A stretch of DNA of 64,000 bases from Phenylobacterium montanum (lineage in GTDB: Bacteria > Pseudomonadota > Alphaproteobacteria > Caulobacterales > Caulobacteraceae), in assembly GCF_018135625.1 (NCBI RefSeq), contig NZ_CP073078.1, forward strand, positions 1,302,001-1,366,000. Direction: 5' to 3'. Each line of letters starts with the position of its first letter. Positions within the stretch are counted from its first letter, which is position 1. Both the position numbers and the translations under genes were made by a program. Below the pieces are notes generated by a model that was not told the origin of the DNA, searched no databases, and saw nothing but the letters and a program-made list of their open reading frames with translations. Below are positions 26,109 to 36,010 of this stretch, in pieces.

Positions 26109-26720
26109 TCACCCGGCCTTCTGGGTCAGGATCTCGTCCTCGACCTCGCCTAGTCGGTCCTTGCCGAAGAACAGCTCCCTGCCCACCAGGAAGCTGGGGC
26201 TGCCGAACACGCCAGCGTCGACCGCGGCCTGAGTGTTGGCCACCAGCCTGGCCTTGACCTCGTCGGTCTGGGACAGGCGCAGAAGTTCGTCCGTCGGCAA
26301 GCCGGCATCGTCCAGGGCGGCGCGGATCACCTCCGGCTCGTCCATCTTGCGCCCGCGCTCCCACATGTCGGCGAACACCGCCTCCACATACGGCTTGAAC
26401 ACACCCGCGACCTGGGCGGCCACGGCGCCGCGCATGATCTGCAGGGTGTTGACCGGGAAATGCGGGTTCATGCGGAACCGCTCCAGCCCGTGGCGGGCGA
26501 TGAAGCGGCGCATTTCCAATTGGTCGTAGGCCAGCTTGTTCTTGATCCCGGCGAAGGCCAAGGCCGGCGACTGGTTGCCGGTTAGCTTGAACACCCCGCC
26601 TAGCAGCACCGGCACGTAGTCGAAGGGGACCCCGGTGCGTTCGCTCATCGCCGGGATAACCTTGTGCGCGAGATAGGCGTTGGGGCTGCCGAAATCGAAC
26701 AGGAACTCGACTTTGACCAT
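26109..26720 (-). CDS. 2-hydroxychromene-2-carboxylate isomerase (DsbA-like/GST-kappa) family protein
   Basis: This 203-residue protein starts at the ATG at 26720 after GAGGAG. It has VEFLFDFGSPNAYLAHKVIP, the HCCA-isomerase start with the active-site serine. GVPFDYVPVLLGGVFKLTGN follows, and C-terminal AGVFGSPSFLVGRELFFGKD carries the cis-proline loop. The family uses glutathione in naphthalene-type catabolism. It leads an operon with the SDR and the HxlR regulator, which points to aromatic or electrophile metabolism. Confidence 0.9.
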   Translation of the reverse strand: MVKVEFLFDFGSPNAYLAHKVIPAMSERTGVPFDYVPVLLGGVFKLTGNQSPALAFAGIKNKLAYDQLEMRRFIARHGLERFRMNPHFPVNTLQIMRGAVAAQVAGVFKPYVEAVFADMWERGRKMDEPEVIRAALDDAGLPTDELLRLSQTDEVKARLVANTQAAVDAGVFGSPSFLVGRELFFGKDRLGEVEDEILTQKAG

Positions 26721-26804
26721 TCCAACGCTCCTCGCCCTTTCGAGTTCTATTTTAGAACTTACCAGCCGAAACCGGGATTGCAAGCTGAGCAGGGCGAACG
26801 AAGT

Positions 26805-29801
26805 TCAGAGCGCGGCGCGTTCGGCGGGCTTGCGAGCCACGGCGGGGCGGCTCCAGCGGGCGACCTTGTCGATCAGTTCGGCCACCTGCAGAGGCTTGGC
26901 GATGTGGTCATCCATGCCCGCCGCCAGGCACTGGGCGACCTGATCGGCCATCACATTGGCGCTGAGCGCCAGGATCGGCGTCGCCGCGTTGGCCCCGCCG
27001 CCATCACGGATCAGCCGGGCGGCGGTCATGCCGTCCATGCCCGGCATCTGTACGTCCATCAGGATCAGGTCGAAGGGTTCGGCGATGCTGGCCGAGACCG
27101 CCTCGGAGCCGCTGGCGGCCTCGGTCACCGCGTGGCCGATCGCCTCCAGCAAAAGGCGCACCAGTTCGCGGTTCTCGACGAGGTCATCAACGATCAGGAT
27201 GTGCGCGGCGCCCGGGGCGAGCTCTTCCGGAGCCGGCGCGGTCACAAGCGGGCGCGGCCGGGCCGACGCCACGGGCGCCAGGATGTCGAAGGTGAAGCTC
27301 GCCCCGCGGCCGACGGTCGAATGGACCGAGATCTGGCCGCCCATCAGTTCCACCAGGCTCTTGCAGATCGCAAGGCCGAGGCCCGTACCCCCATGCCGGC
27401 GATTGATAGAACCGTCGACCTGCGAGAAGCGCTCGAACAGGCGGTCGAGCTTGTCGGCCGGAATGCCGGAACCGGTGTCTTCGACCGTGACCCGCAGGCG
27501 CCGCTGGTTGGCCAGGTAGGAGGCGACGAGCGTCACCCGGCCGGCCCCGGTGAACTTCAGGGCATTGCTCAGGAGGTTCAGCACGATCTGGCGCAGGCGG
27601 GAACTGTCGGCGCGGACCAGGGCCGGCAGGTCCGGGGAGAGGTCGAGGACGAGCTCCAGCCCCTTGGCCTCGGCCTGGGCGGCCACAAGCTCGACCGCTT
27701 CGTTCAGCGCCTCTGTGGGATCGAAGGGCTGCGGGTCCAGTTCGACCTGCCCCGCTTCCAGCTTGGAAAAGTCGAGGATGTCGTTGACCACCGCCAGCAG
27801 CGTGCGGCCGCCGTTGGCGATGCGGCGGGCGTAGAGCCGGGCCTCGTCATCCAGGGCCGGCGTCCGGTTCAGCATGTCGGAGAAGCCCAGGATGGCGGTC
27901 AGAGGCGTCCTGATCTCGTGGCTCATATTGGCCAGGAAGTCCGACTTGGCCAGAGCCGCAGCCTCGGCCGCCTGGTGCGCTTCGGCCAGGCGCGCCTCGG
28001 CGGCCTTGCGTTCGGTGATATCGCGGATCACGTCCTGCACCGAGAGATACTCGCCGGTCTCCGAGTAGTTGATCCGCGGGCGTCCCTCGATCCAGATCAG
28101 CCGCCCGTCGCGATGTCGGGCGCGGTACTCTACGACCGTCGGCGGAGCGTCGGGGCCGGTGGCGACCAGTCGCTCGATGAAGCCCACCAGGCCATCCAGG
28201 TCGTCAGGCGCGACGAAGTCGGCCATCGGCCGTCCGATCATCTCGTCCGGCTCGTAGCCGACCAACGCGGCGCAACTCGGTGTGACGAACAGCACGACCC
28301 CGTCGGCGCCGACCTGGATGATCACGTCGGTGGCGTTTTCCGCCAGGAGGCGATAGCGCGCTTCGCTGCGCGCCAGGGCCTCGGCCGCCTCCTTCTGCGC
28401 GGTGACGTCGCGCATCACCGTGACCATGCCGCGCACCTGGCCGGTGCTGGGATCGAAGGTGAAGGTGGGCTTGCCCTCCAGCCACACCCAGTGGCCGTCC
28501 TTGTGCCGGGCGCGATAGGCGTTCAGCCGCGGCTCGGCCGACGGCCCCTCCGCGATCTGCTCGAGGTTGGACCGGATGACCCGCTCGATATCGTCCGGGT
28601 GCACATAGGCCAGGGTCGATCCGCCGGGGTCCTCGTCCTGGCCGTAGCCCAGGACCTTGGTCACGGCGGGGCTGACATAGGTCAGGCGGCGATGTCCATC
28701 GGGCGACACCGTGGTCTGCATGATCATGTCATTGGACTTGTCGGCCAGCAGGCGGAAGCGCTCCTCGCTCTCGCCGAGCGCAATCTCGCGCCGCTTCGCA
28801 TCGGTCACGTCGAGGATCGCGCCATAGACCGTGACGATCCGCCCCTCCGCGTCACGCTCGGCGGCGCCGTTGGAGACGACGTGCCGGACCTCCCCGTCTT
28901 CGCGCAGCAGCCGAGCTTCGAGCGCAAAGGGCGTTCCGTCACGCATGGCCCTGGTCAGGCAGTCGTTGATGAGCGCGCGATCCTCCTCGGCCCAATAGCG
29001 CGGCAGGGAATCGGGACCTGGCGCAGCCTGGCGCTGATCGAGGCCGACGATGCGATAGACCCCTTCGGACCAGAGGAACTGCCGGCTGGCCACATCCAGC
29101 CGCCAATGCCCCACCCCGGCCAAGGCCTCGGCCATCGTGGCGATTCGATGCGCCTCTTCCAGCCGGCGCGCATTGGCCTCGGCCCGGTCGGTGGCTTCGG
29201 CCAGTCGGCGACGGCTGCGCACGAGATGGTCGTGCAGCGAGCGGAACACCAAGAACACTGCGAACGGGCTGGCGACGACGGTGACGATTTCCTGCGGACG
29301 ATGATGGCTCAGGCGCAGGTACGAGGCCGCGACCTGGACCAGCACGATGGAAGCGGCGGGCGGGATCAGGTCGATGACCAGCCGGCGGGGGTTCTGGTAT
29401 TCGCGCACCAGCACGTCGAACAGGATCACCCCGAACAGGGTCACGCCCAGGGTCTGGGCGGCGCCGGTATGCGCCATCACCAGATAGAGGGCGCACAGCG
29501 AATAGCCTGTGCTGAGCGGCCAGGACGGCAGGCCCCGGCCCTGCCCGCCGGTCTCGTCCGCTGGCCGCGCAGCCAGGGTCAGCACCGCCATCGCCACGAA
29601 CCAGGCGCCCGGCAACGCCGCCCCGGCGAAGGGGACCACCGCCACGGCCACCACCAGCGGCAGCAGCAACCGCGCCCAGACCGCAGGCGTCAGACGCCCG
29701 CCCGCAACGCGCCGCGCGCGGGCCAGCAGGCCCGTGCGCCCGGCCGAGCCCGGCGCGGCGACGGGGGCCTTCGAACTGGCGAGATCGACGTTCAGGGTCA
29801 T
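26805..29801 (-). CDS. Membrane PAS hybrid histidine kinase/response regulator
   Basis: This 998-residue protein has about six N-terminal membrane helices (residues 35-190), then PAS domains near 210-330, 335-460 and 465-585. A HisKA domain with the phosphorylated His628 ([16 protein letters not shown]) follows. The ATPase domain has [22 protein letters not shown] and [11 protein letters not shown]. The C-terminal receiver domain has HILIVDD and the acceptor Asp916 in [10 protein letters not shown]. No cognate regulator is adjacent; output may pass through a phosphotransfer protein. The ligand is unknown. A 1061-codon open frame on the opposite strand is an artefact of this gene's codon use. 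Confidence 0.95.
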   Translation of the reverse strand: MTLNVDLASSKAPVAAPGSAGRTGLLARARRVAGGRLTPAVWARLLLPLVVAVAVVPFAGAALPGAWFVAMAVLTLAARPADETGGQGRGLPSWPLSTGYSLCALYLVMAHTGAAQTLGVTLFGVILFDVLVREYQNPRRLVIDLIPPAASIVLVQVAASYLRLSHHRPQEIVTVVASPFAVFLVFRSLHDHLVRSRRRLAEATDRAEANARRLEEAHRIATMAEALAGVGHWRLDVASRQFLWSEGVYRIVGLDQRQAAPGPDSLPRYWAEEDRALINDCLTRAMRDGTPFALEARLLREDGEVRHVVSNGAAERDAEGRIVTVYGAILDVTDAKRREIALGESEERFRLLADKSNDMIMQTTVSPDGHRRLTYVSPAVTKVLGYGQDEDPGGSTLAYVHPDDIERVIRSNLEQIAEGPSAEPRLNAYRARHKDGHWVWLEGKPTFTFDPSTGQVRGMVTVMRDVTAQKEAAEALARSEARYRLLAENATDVIIQVGADGVVLFVTPSCAALVGYEPDEMIGRPMADFVAPDDLDGLVGFIERLVATGPDAPPTVVEYRARHRDGRLIWIEGRPRINYSETGEYLSVQDVIRDITERKAAEARLAEAHQAAEAAALAKSDFLANMSHEIRTPLTAILGFSDMLNRTPALDDEARLYARRIANGGRTLLAVVNDILDFSKLEAGQVELDPQPFDPTEALNEAVELVAAQAEAKGLELVLDLSPDLPALVRADSSRLRQIVLNLLSNALKFTGAGRVTLVASYLANQRRLRVTVEDTGSGIPADKLDRLFERFSQVDGSINRRHGGTGLGLAICKSLVELMGGQISVHSTVGRGASFTFDILAPVASARPRPLVTAPAPEELAPGAAHILIVDDLVENRELVRLLLEAIGHAVTEAASGSEAVSASIAEPFDLILMDVQMPGMDGMTAARLIRDGGGANAATPILALSANVMADQVAQCLAAGMDDHIAKPLQVAELIDKVARWSRPAVARKPAERAAL

Positions 29802-30004
29802 ACGAACGGGCGTGAGCGGACCATGGTGAATCGCGTAACGACGCTATAGGTGCCACGCCGAGCTTTATCTCACCTTAAGCCCGTGGCGCGCGCGCATCCG
29901 TAAGACTACGTAGCCACCGGCCGGCGCACACATAGTATTTTCATATAAATCAATTGGATAATGGGAACCAATCCCGCGCCGCCCGCATACCTGCGACGAT
30001 CGGC

Positions 30005-30040
30005 GCGGCGGCGCCAGCGCTCAAGTTGGGGCGCCGCCGC
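30005..30040 (-). terminator. GC-rich hairpin spanning the LacI stop codon
   Basis: Perfect 11-bp arms GCGGCGGCGCC (30005-30015) and GGCGCCGCCGC (30030-30040) enclose a 14-nt loop that contains the stop codon of the LacI-type gene. There is no T-tract after it on the minus strand, so it is a 3'-end protecting or Rho-assisted structure rather than a textbook terminator. Confidence 0.5.
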
Positions 30041-31052
30041 ATGATCGTCGCACGACCAGACGCGTCGGCAGCATCCGGCTCTCCACCGTCTGCTTGCCGA
30101 TCTGGCCGATCAGGGCGTCGACCAGGGCCGCCCCGGCCTCGCGCGAATCCTGGGCGATGGTGGTCAGGGGCGGATTGGCGAAATTGGCCGCCAGGATGTC
30201 GTCGAAGCCGGTGACCGCGACGGTGTCCGGCACCGCAAGCCCGTGCTCCTGCAACGCCCGGATGGCGCCGATGGCGATCAGGTCGCTGGCGCAGACCACG
30301 GCGTCGAAATCGAGGCCCCGCCCGATCAGGGTCAGCGCCGCTTCGTGCCCCGATTCCTCGGTGGAGATGGCGTCGACCTGATTCGCAGCCAGAACCGGCA
30401 GCTCCGCCTCGCTGAGCGCCTTCACATAGCCCCGGTAGCGGTCCTGGAATTCCGGATAGCCTGATGACGCGGCGCCCAGGAAGGCGATCCGCCGCCGCCC
30501 CAGGCCGATCAGGTGACGGGTGATCTCGTAGCCGCCCTGCAGGTTGTCGCAGCCGATGGTGATTCCCGGCTGGCCCTCCTGCACCGAACCCCAGCGCACG
30601 AAGTTCGCCCCCTCGGCCACCAGCTTGTCCAGTCGCCAGCGGTATTCGTCGTAGTCGCCGTAGCCCAGGAGGATGACGCCGTCGGCCTTGCCGCTGTCCT
30701 GGTAGTCGGTGTGCCAGTTGCCGGACAGCTGCTGGAAGGAGACCAGCAGGTCATAGCCCCTGATCGCGCAATTGCGGGTGATCGAGCCGAGCATAGACAG
30801 GAAAAACGGGTTGATCAGCGAATCGTCCGGAGTCGGATCCTCGAACAGCAGAAGGGCCAGGGTGTTGGTGTGCTGCGAACGCAGATTCGAGGCGTTCTTG
30901 TCGACCTTGTAGTTCAGCTGCCGGGCGATCTCTTCGATCTTGCGCCGCGTAGCCTCGCTGACCGTCGGGCTTCCCCGCAGGGCCCGCGACACGGTCGGCT
31001 GGGACACCCCTGCCAACTGGGCGATGTCGAACGAGGTGGGCTTTTCCTGCAT
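30021..31052 (-). CDS. LacI-family transcriptional repressor of the maltodextrin-type locus
   Basis: This 343-residue protein has the N-terminal LacI HTH, SFDIAQLAGVSQPTVSRAL, with hinge NASNLRSQHTNTLALLL. The sugar-binding domain of periplasmic-binding-protein fold includes DAVVCASDLIAIGAIRALQE and VTGFDDILAANFANPPLTTI. It diverges from the TonB receptor/GH13 operon, the normal layout for the local repressor released by a sugar. A palindrome ATACGTAT with central CG lies in the divergent region. The exact effector is unknown; maltose or maltodextrin is inferred from target genes. Confidence 0.92.
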   Translation of the reverse strand: MQEKPTSFDIAQLAGVSQPTVSRALRGSPTVSEATRRKIEEIARQLNYKVDKNASNLRSQHTNTLALLLFEDPTPDDSLINPFFLSMLGSITRNCAIRGYDLLVSFQQLSGNWHTDYQDSGKADGVILLGYGDYDEYRWRLDKLVAEGANFVRWGSVQEGQPGITIGCDNLQGGYEITRHLIGLGRRRIAFLGAASSGYPEFQDRYRGYVKALSEAELPVLAANQVDAISTEESGHEAALTLIGRGLDFDAVVCASDLIAIGAIRALQEHGLAVPDTVAVTGFDDILAANFANPPLTTIAQDSREAGAALVDALIGQIGKQTVESRMLPTRLVVRRSCGGAPT

Positions 31053-31190
31053 CGGGCGATTTTATCCGCCTCCCTTGCCCGCACCTATAGGACGCCGTGT
31101 CACGGCTCCTCCAGGCCCGTTTTGCGTCATGCTCAGCGCACATTACGAACGTGTCATATGCGCAACACCAGTGTTCAGGCGGGTCATTGA

Positions 31191-31198
31191 ATACGTAT
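31191..31198. promoter_or_regulatory. Candidate LacI-type operator core
   Basis: The 8-bp palindrome ATACGTAT has the central CG pair usual in LacI-family operators and lies 130 bp before the TonB receptor start and 139 bp from the repressor start. Flanking bases (TGA...GTG) are only partly symmetric. A single weak site, reported because of its position. Confidence 0.35.
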
Positions 31199-31327
31199 GT
31201 GGCGGGATTGCGTTTCGGTGGGCTCAGGATACGAAATTGATCCTGCACGATAGGCACTCTGCCTAAGAACACGACAATAAGTTCAGCGCGACCGAGTGGT
31301 GCGTTCTGAAAGGGGGATCTGCTTCAA

Positions 31328-34249
31328 ATGAGATCTAACAATAATCGCCGGCGAGCGAGTGCTTCCGCGCGCCTTACTCGTAGCGCGAGCACCCAAGTCT
31401 TGGGTTGGGCGCTGCTGTTCGCCGCCACCGGCGCGGCGGCCCAAGCCCAGGCTCCGGCGTCGTCTTCGAGCTCGCTCGACGAGATCGTGGTCACCGGCAT
31501 CCGCCACAGCCAGATCAGCGCCCTGAAAGTGAAGCGCGCCAACGAGGACATCGTCGAAGCGATCTCCGCAGAAGACATCGGCAAGCTGCCGGACGACTCC
31601 ATCGCCGACTCCATCGCCCGCCTCCCGGGCCTGGCGGCGCAGCGCGACAACAGCGGCCGCACTCAGGACATCTCCATCGACGGCCTGCCGTCGGCGATGA
31701 ACACCACCCTGCTGAACGGCTTCATGCAGGCGACCACCGACAACAACCGCACCACCCAGCTCGACCAGTATCCGGCCGAGATCATGAATTCGGTGGTGGT
31801 GTACAAGACCGGCGACGCCTCGCTGACCGGGGCCGCGATCGGCACCATCGACATGCGGACGGTTCGTCCGCTCGACTATGGCAAGACCAACCTGTTCCTG
31901 GGCGCGCAGGGCGAATACGCCCTCGAAGGCAAGCTGCAGCCCGGCGCCACCGACACCGGCTATCGCGCCAATCTCACCTACATCACCCAGCTCGACAACG
32001 ACAAAATCGGCGTGATGTTCGGCTATTCGCACATCGAGACGCCCAACCAGATCATCGCACAGCACCCTTGGGGCTACTATGCGGCGAACGATCAACTCGA
32101 GGGCGGGCTGCAGGATCAGCTTCGCAGCGATACACTCACCCGCGACAGCGGCGTTGTGACGATACAGTACAAGCCGACAGACAATCTCGAATTCGTCGTC
32201 GACGCCTTCGACTCCTCTTACGATGACGACGCCATCATTCGGGGGGTAGAGTTTCCGCTCAGCGGAACTCCGACCAACGTAGCAAACGGCACGAGTACCT
32301 GGTCGGCGCTGGCGCCGCAGCTGGAGAGCTACGACTACCGGCAGACCTCGCGCTTGCGGTCAGCCGATTTCACGATGAACTACAAGTTCGGCAACGGCTG
32401 GAAGATGCATGCCGACTACGGTTACTCCGACGCCGACAACCACTTTGACCAGCTGCAGCTGTACAACGGCTTTGGTCTCAACGGTCAGCAGAACACCACC
32501 ACTGCGACCTTGACCGAAGGCAAGGGCCCCGGCGGGAACATCGGCATCTCCAACTGGAGCGAGAACCTCGTGAACGTGGCCTTGGGGGAAAACCAAGGCT
32601 GGTCAAACTATATTCCGGCTGGCTTCCCGGGCGCCTGCCCCGGCGGGGTCGTGTCTCCGAACAATCCACCTCAATGGGGCAGCACCTGCAATGGTGGGCC
32701 CGACGCTGACCAGATGGGCGGCGCAGGACAAAACCTGATCCAACGCACCTTCGACAGCATCCAACAGACCAAGTGGTCCTTGAGCAAGGATATCCCCGGA
32801 TCGATCAGCAACATCGAAGCCGGAGTTTCCTATAGCGTCCGCAAGAAAGACTACCGCGTCGAAGAAGACGAGCTGTTTCTGCTCAGCGGGAACGAATCCC
32901 AGCCTATTCCGGCGAGCTGGCTTTCGTCCCCGACCAATATGAGCGTCTTCGGGCTGCCGGATATGTACAGCATCAATCCGCGGCAGGCCTTCAATAGCGG
33001 CCAATACGGCTCGGTCGCTGACTATCGCGCGCCCGGCGGGGGCAACGGGGCGTCGCTATCCGATTGGTCCATCAGCGAGCGGGTGATCACGCCCTATTTC
33101 AAAGCCCAGATCCGCACCGAGGTCGGCGGCCATGACCTGACCGGCAATTTCGGAATCCAGGCCGTCAATACCTCGCAAAGCGTCACGACGTCATTCGAAT
33201 ACCCGGCGGGCGGGACTGTCTTTAACTACGTGGCCATACCGTCATCCACGGAATACTGGGACGTTCTGCCGAGCCTCAACCTGACTCTGCATTTGAACGA
33301 CAGCCAGGACATTCGCTTCTCGGCTGGCCGGTCGATGGCTCGTGCGCGGTTCGACCAGATGGGCGGCGGCTCAAGCGTGAGCTTCAACTTCGCCGCCTCC
33401 GGCAATACCAGCCCGTGGAGCGGCAGCCTCGCCAACCCCAGCCTGAAGCCATGGATCTCAGACGACGTCGAGCTTACCTATGAGCGATACTTTGCTCCGG
33501 GCGAAGGCATATCGCTCGACTTCTTCTACAAGAACCTCGAAACCTACATCTATCAAAGCAGCTCGACCGCTAATTTCTCCGCCTACTATGCCGCCACCGG
33601 CCCATACACAAACAACGGCGTAACAATACCCGCGCCGATCATGACCGGTCCGGTGACCCAGTGGGTGAATGGCAATGGCGGCGCGCTCTATGGCGTCATC
33701 TTCTCGGGCAATTTCCAGCTGAAGCACCTGTCCCAGGTGTTGGACGGCTTCGGAATATCAGGCACGGCGGGGGTAATCGAAAGCACGGTCAAGATTCCGA
33801 CGGCTCCTGGCTGCGCTCTCAACAACATCAATACTTACCAGACCCCTTGCCAATCCGGCACGCCGGACGGCAATCTTCCCCAGTATTCGAAGTATGTCGC
33901 CAACGTCAGCCTGTACTGGGAAAAGAACGGTATTTCTCTGCGCCTCAACGACCGCTATCGCAGCAAATATGACCAGGAAGTTGTGGACTACAACGGCGGC
34001 CTGCAACCAGTCCTGGGCGCAGCCGAAAACATCGTGGACTTCCAGGCCGGTTATGATATTACGTCGGGCCCGCTCAAGAACCTGAGCTTCACCTTCGCAG
34101 CTGAGAACATCACCAACGAGGCGATGAACAGCTATACCGGCAGGTGGAACTCCGCCACGAACTCGGCCACCTCTCCCGACCCGAAAAATACCGTCTACTA
34201 CAAGCTGTTCGGCACCAATCTGCTGTTCGGCGTGCATTACAAGTACTAG
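31328..34249 (+). CDS. TonB-dependent receptor of the maltodextrin/oligosaccharide locus
   Basis: This 973-residue protein has a long signal peptide ending near GAAAQAQ, then the TonB box in LDEIVVTGIR. The plug domain has ISAEDIGKLPDDSIADSIAR and TLLNGFMQATTDNNRTTQLD. A large beta-barrel ends in LLFGVHYKY with a C-terminal aromatic. Receptors of this type import glucans or oligosaccharides across the outer membrane. The first quarter uses the strongly G/C-ending codons of the neighbours. From about 32,090 on, codons such as ATA, ACA, GTA and TCT become common, as if the barrel part had a different origin. It is first in the operon, followed by a strong hairpin. Confidence 0.93.
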   Translation: MRSNNNRRRASASARLTRSASTQVLGWALLFAATGAAAQAQAPASSSSSLDEIVVTGIRHSQISALKVKRANEDIVEAISAEDIGKLPDDSIADSIARLPGLAAQRDNSGRTQDISIDGLPSAMNTTLLNGFMQATTDNNRTTQLDQYPAEIMNSVVVYKTGDASLTGAAIGTIDMRTVRPLDYGKTNLFLGAQGEYALEGKLQPGATDTGYRANLTYITQLDNDKIGVMFGYSHIETPNQIIAQHPWGYYAANDQLEGGLQDQLRSDTLTRDSGVVTIQYKPTDNLEFVVDAFDSSYDDDAIIRGVEFPLSGTPTNVANGTSTWSALAPQLESYDYRQTSRLRSADFTMNYKFGNGWKMHADYGYSDADNHFDQLQLYNGFGLNGQQNTTTATLTEGKGPGGNIGISNWSENLVNVALGENQGWSNYIPAGFPGACPGGVVSPNNPPQWGSTCNGGPDADQMGGAGQNLIQRTFDSIQQTKWSLSKDIPGSISNIEAGVSYSVRKKDYRVEEDELFLLSGNESQPIPASWLSSPTNMSVFGLPDMYSINPRQAFNSGQYGSVADYRAPGGGNGASLSDWSISERVITPYFKAQIRTEVGGHDLTGNFGIQAVNTSQSVTTSFEYPAGGTVFNYVAIPSSTEYWDVLPSLNLTLHLNDSQDIRFSAGRSMARARFDQMGGGSSVSFNFAASGNTSPWSGSLANPSLKPWISDDVELTYERYFAPGEGISLDFFYKNLETYIYQSSSTANFSAYYAATGPYTNNGVTIPAPIMTGPVTQWVNGNGGALYGVIFSGNFQLKHLSQVLDGFGISGTAGVIESTVKIPTAPGCALNNINTYQTPCQSGTPDGNLPQYSKYVANVSLYWEKNGISLRLNDRYRSKYDQEVVDYNGGLQPVLGAAENIVDFQAGYDITSGPLKNLSFTFAAENITNEAMNSYTGRWNSATNSATSPDPKNTVYYKLFGTNLLFGVHYKY

Positions 34250-34291
34250 CACCTGCTCTGAACTGCGGCCTTGCAAATAGGCCCGAGCGAA

Positions 34292-34331
34292 CATGGTGGG
34301 CTTCGAGGGTGCGCCCTTGAAGCCCACCATG
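34292..34331 (+). repeat. Strong intercistronic hairpin between receptor and halogenase genes
   Basis: An 18-bp stem (5' arm 34292-34309, 3' arm 34314-34331) with a TGCG tetraloop has only one non-Watson-Crick pair (G-U). It lies 43 bp after the receptor stop and 128 bp before the halogenase start. No T-tract follows, so it is unlikely to be a full terminator. Position and strength fit a 3'-stabilising or attenuating element that keeps receptor mRNA more abundant than the enzyme mRNA. Confidence 0.75.
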
Positions 34332-34459
34332 ATCCTGACCGCCGGAGCACCCAATCCGTTGGGTCGGGCGGGGACCGGATTTTCCCGCGATCGGCAGGAT
34401 GCGATTGGTTTATTTGAAGCGTCCGCCTTCCCTTGTCAGCGCGGGCGGCGGGAGCAAGC

Positions 34460-36010
34460 ATGAATACCGACAGCGTTGAAGCGACCGCTTCCAATGTCTC
34501 CCCACTGGCGATCCGCAAGGTCGTCATCGTCGGCGGCGGCACCGCCGGCTGGATGAGCGCCGCCCTGCTCTCCAAGACTTTTGGCGCAAAGCTCGACATC
34601 ACCCTGATCGAGTCCGACGAAATCTCCACGGTGGGCGTCGGCGAGGCGACCATCCCGCACATCCAGTCGTTCAACCGCCTTGTCGGCGTCGACGAGAACG
34701 ACTTCATCAAGGCCACCCAGGGCACCTTCAAGCTCGCCATCGATTTCCGCGACTGGACTGGGCCGGGAAGCCGCTATTTCCATGCTTTTGGCCCGATCGG
34801 GCAGCATGTCGGCTGGCTCTATCCGCATCAGTACTGGCTGAAGGCCCGGCGGCTCGGACGCGCCGGCTCAATGGACGCCTTCTGCATCGGCGCCCAGGCG
34901 GCCCTGCGCAACAAGTTCATGCCCGCCGACCCCAAGGCCGGCAATTCGCCCCTGGCCGAGATCAGCCACGCCTATCATTTCGACGCCGGGCTCTACGCCG
35001 CTTATCTGCGCAAGCGGGCCGAGAGCCAGGGCGTGACCCGCATCGAAGGCAAGATCGTCGGCCACGCCAAGCGGGCCGAGGATGGCTTCATCGAGTCAGT
35101 GACGCTGGAGCGCGGCGAGACGGTTGCGGGCGAGCTCTTCATCGATTGCTCCGGCTTCCGCGGCCTCCTGATCGAACAGGCCCTCGGGGCCGGCTTCGAG
35201 GACTGGTCGCACTGGCTGCCCTGCAACCGGGCGCTCGCGGTTCCCTGCGCCTCGGTCACCCCCCTGACCCCCTATACGCGCGTCACCAAGCGCGAGGCCG
35301 GCTGGCAGTGGCGCATCCCGCTACAGCACCGGATCGGCAACGGTTATGTCTATTCCAGCGACCACATCAGCGACGACGAGGCGGCGTCCAACCTGCTCGG
35401 CCGTCTCGACGGGGAAGCGCTGGGCGACCCGCGACCGCTGCGCTTCACCCCTGGCAAGCGCAACAAGGCCTGGGTGAAGAACGTGGTGGCCGTCGGCCTG
35501 GCCAGCGGCTTCCTGGAGCCGCTGGAGTCCACCAGCATCCACATGATCCAGACGGCCCTGTTCCGCCTGCTCTCCCTGTTCCCGGACAAGCGGTTCGCCT
35601 GCGCCGATATCGACGCCTACAACGACCAGACGGATGTCGAGTACAGGTGGATCCGCGACTTCATCATCGCCCACTACAAGCTGGTCGATGAACCCACGCC
35701 GCTGTGGCGCTACTGCCGCAACATGGCGGTTCCGGAATCGCTGCAGGAAAAGCTCGACGTCTTCGCCTCGGCCGGCCGCATCTTCGCCAACACGCACGAT
35801 CTGTTCCGCGAAGTGTCCTGGATCCAGGTGCTGATCGGGCAGGGCCTGATCCCGGAACGCTACGATCCGGCCGTGGACCTTACCTCGCCTGAGGACATCC
35901 TCGCGCACCTGGACGGTGTCGAGCAGGTGGTCAGCAAGTGCGTGAATTCGATGCCCTATCATAGCGACTATATCGCGCGGACCTGCCGCGCCGGGCCGAT
36001 CTCGGCATGA
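34460..36010 (+). CDS. Flavin-dependent tryptophan-halogenase family protein
   Basis: This 516-residue protein starts at the ATG at 34460 after GGGAG. It has the FAD-binding VVIVGGGTAGWM (GGGTAG at 25-30), VGVGEATIPHI, and the family motif GWQWRIPL. FLEPLESTSIHMI supplies Glu356. Lys91 in TFKLAI corresponds to the catalytic lysine of PrnA/RebH-type halogenases. Thus the key residues for halogenation are kept. Such genes recur next to TonB receptors in sugar loci of Caulobacterales, Sphingomonads and Xanthomonads, without known substrate. Its TGA overlaps the amylase ATG by 4 bp, so translation is coupled. Confidence 0.92.
   Translation: MNTDSVEATASNVSPLAIRKVVIVGGGTAGWMSAALLSKTFGAKLDITLIESDEISTVGVGEATIPHIQSFNRLVGVDENDFIKATQGTFKLAIDFRDWTGPGSRYFHAFGPIGQHVGWLYPHQYWLKARRLGRAGSMDAFCIGAQAALRNKFMPADPKAGNSPLAEISHAYHFDAGLYAAYLRKRAESQGVTRIEGKIVGHAKRAEDGFIESVTLERGETVAGELFIDCSGFRGLLIEQALGAGFEDWSHWLPCNRALAVPCASVTPLTPYTRVTKREAGWQWRIPLQHRIGNGYVYSSDHISDDEAASNLLGRLDGEALGDPRPLRFTPGKRNKAWVKNVVAVGLASGFLEPLESTSIHMIQTALFRLLSLFPDKRFACADIDAYNDQTDVEYRWIRDFIIAHYKLVDEPTPLWRYCRNMAVPESLQEKLDVFASAGRIFANTHDLFREVSWIQVLIGQGLIPERYDPAVDLTSPEDILAHLDGVEQVVSKCVNSMPYHSDYIARTCRAGPISA

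Noticed and set aside
26664-29849. 1061-codon open frame on the plus strand
   Set aside because: It is antisense to the histidine kinase gene; composition (His/Gln/Gly/Arg rich, no domain) is that of a shadow of GC-rich codon use.
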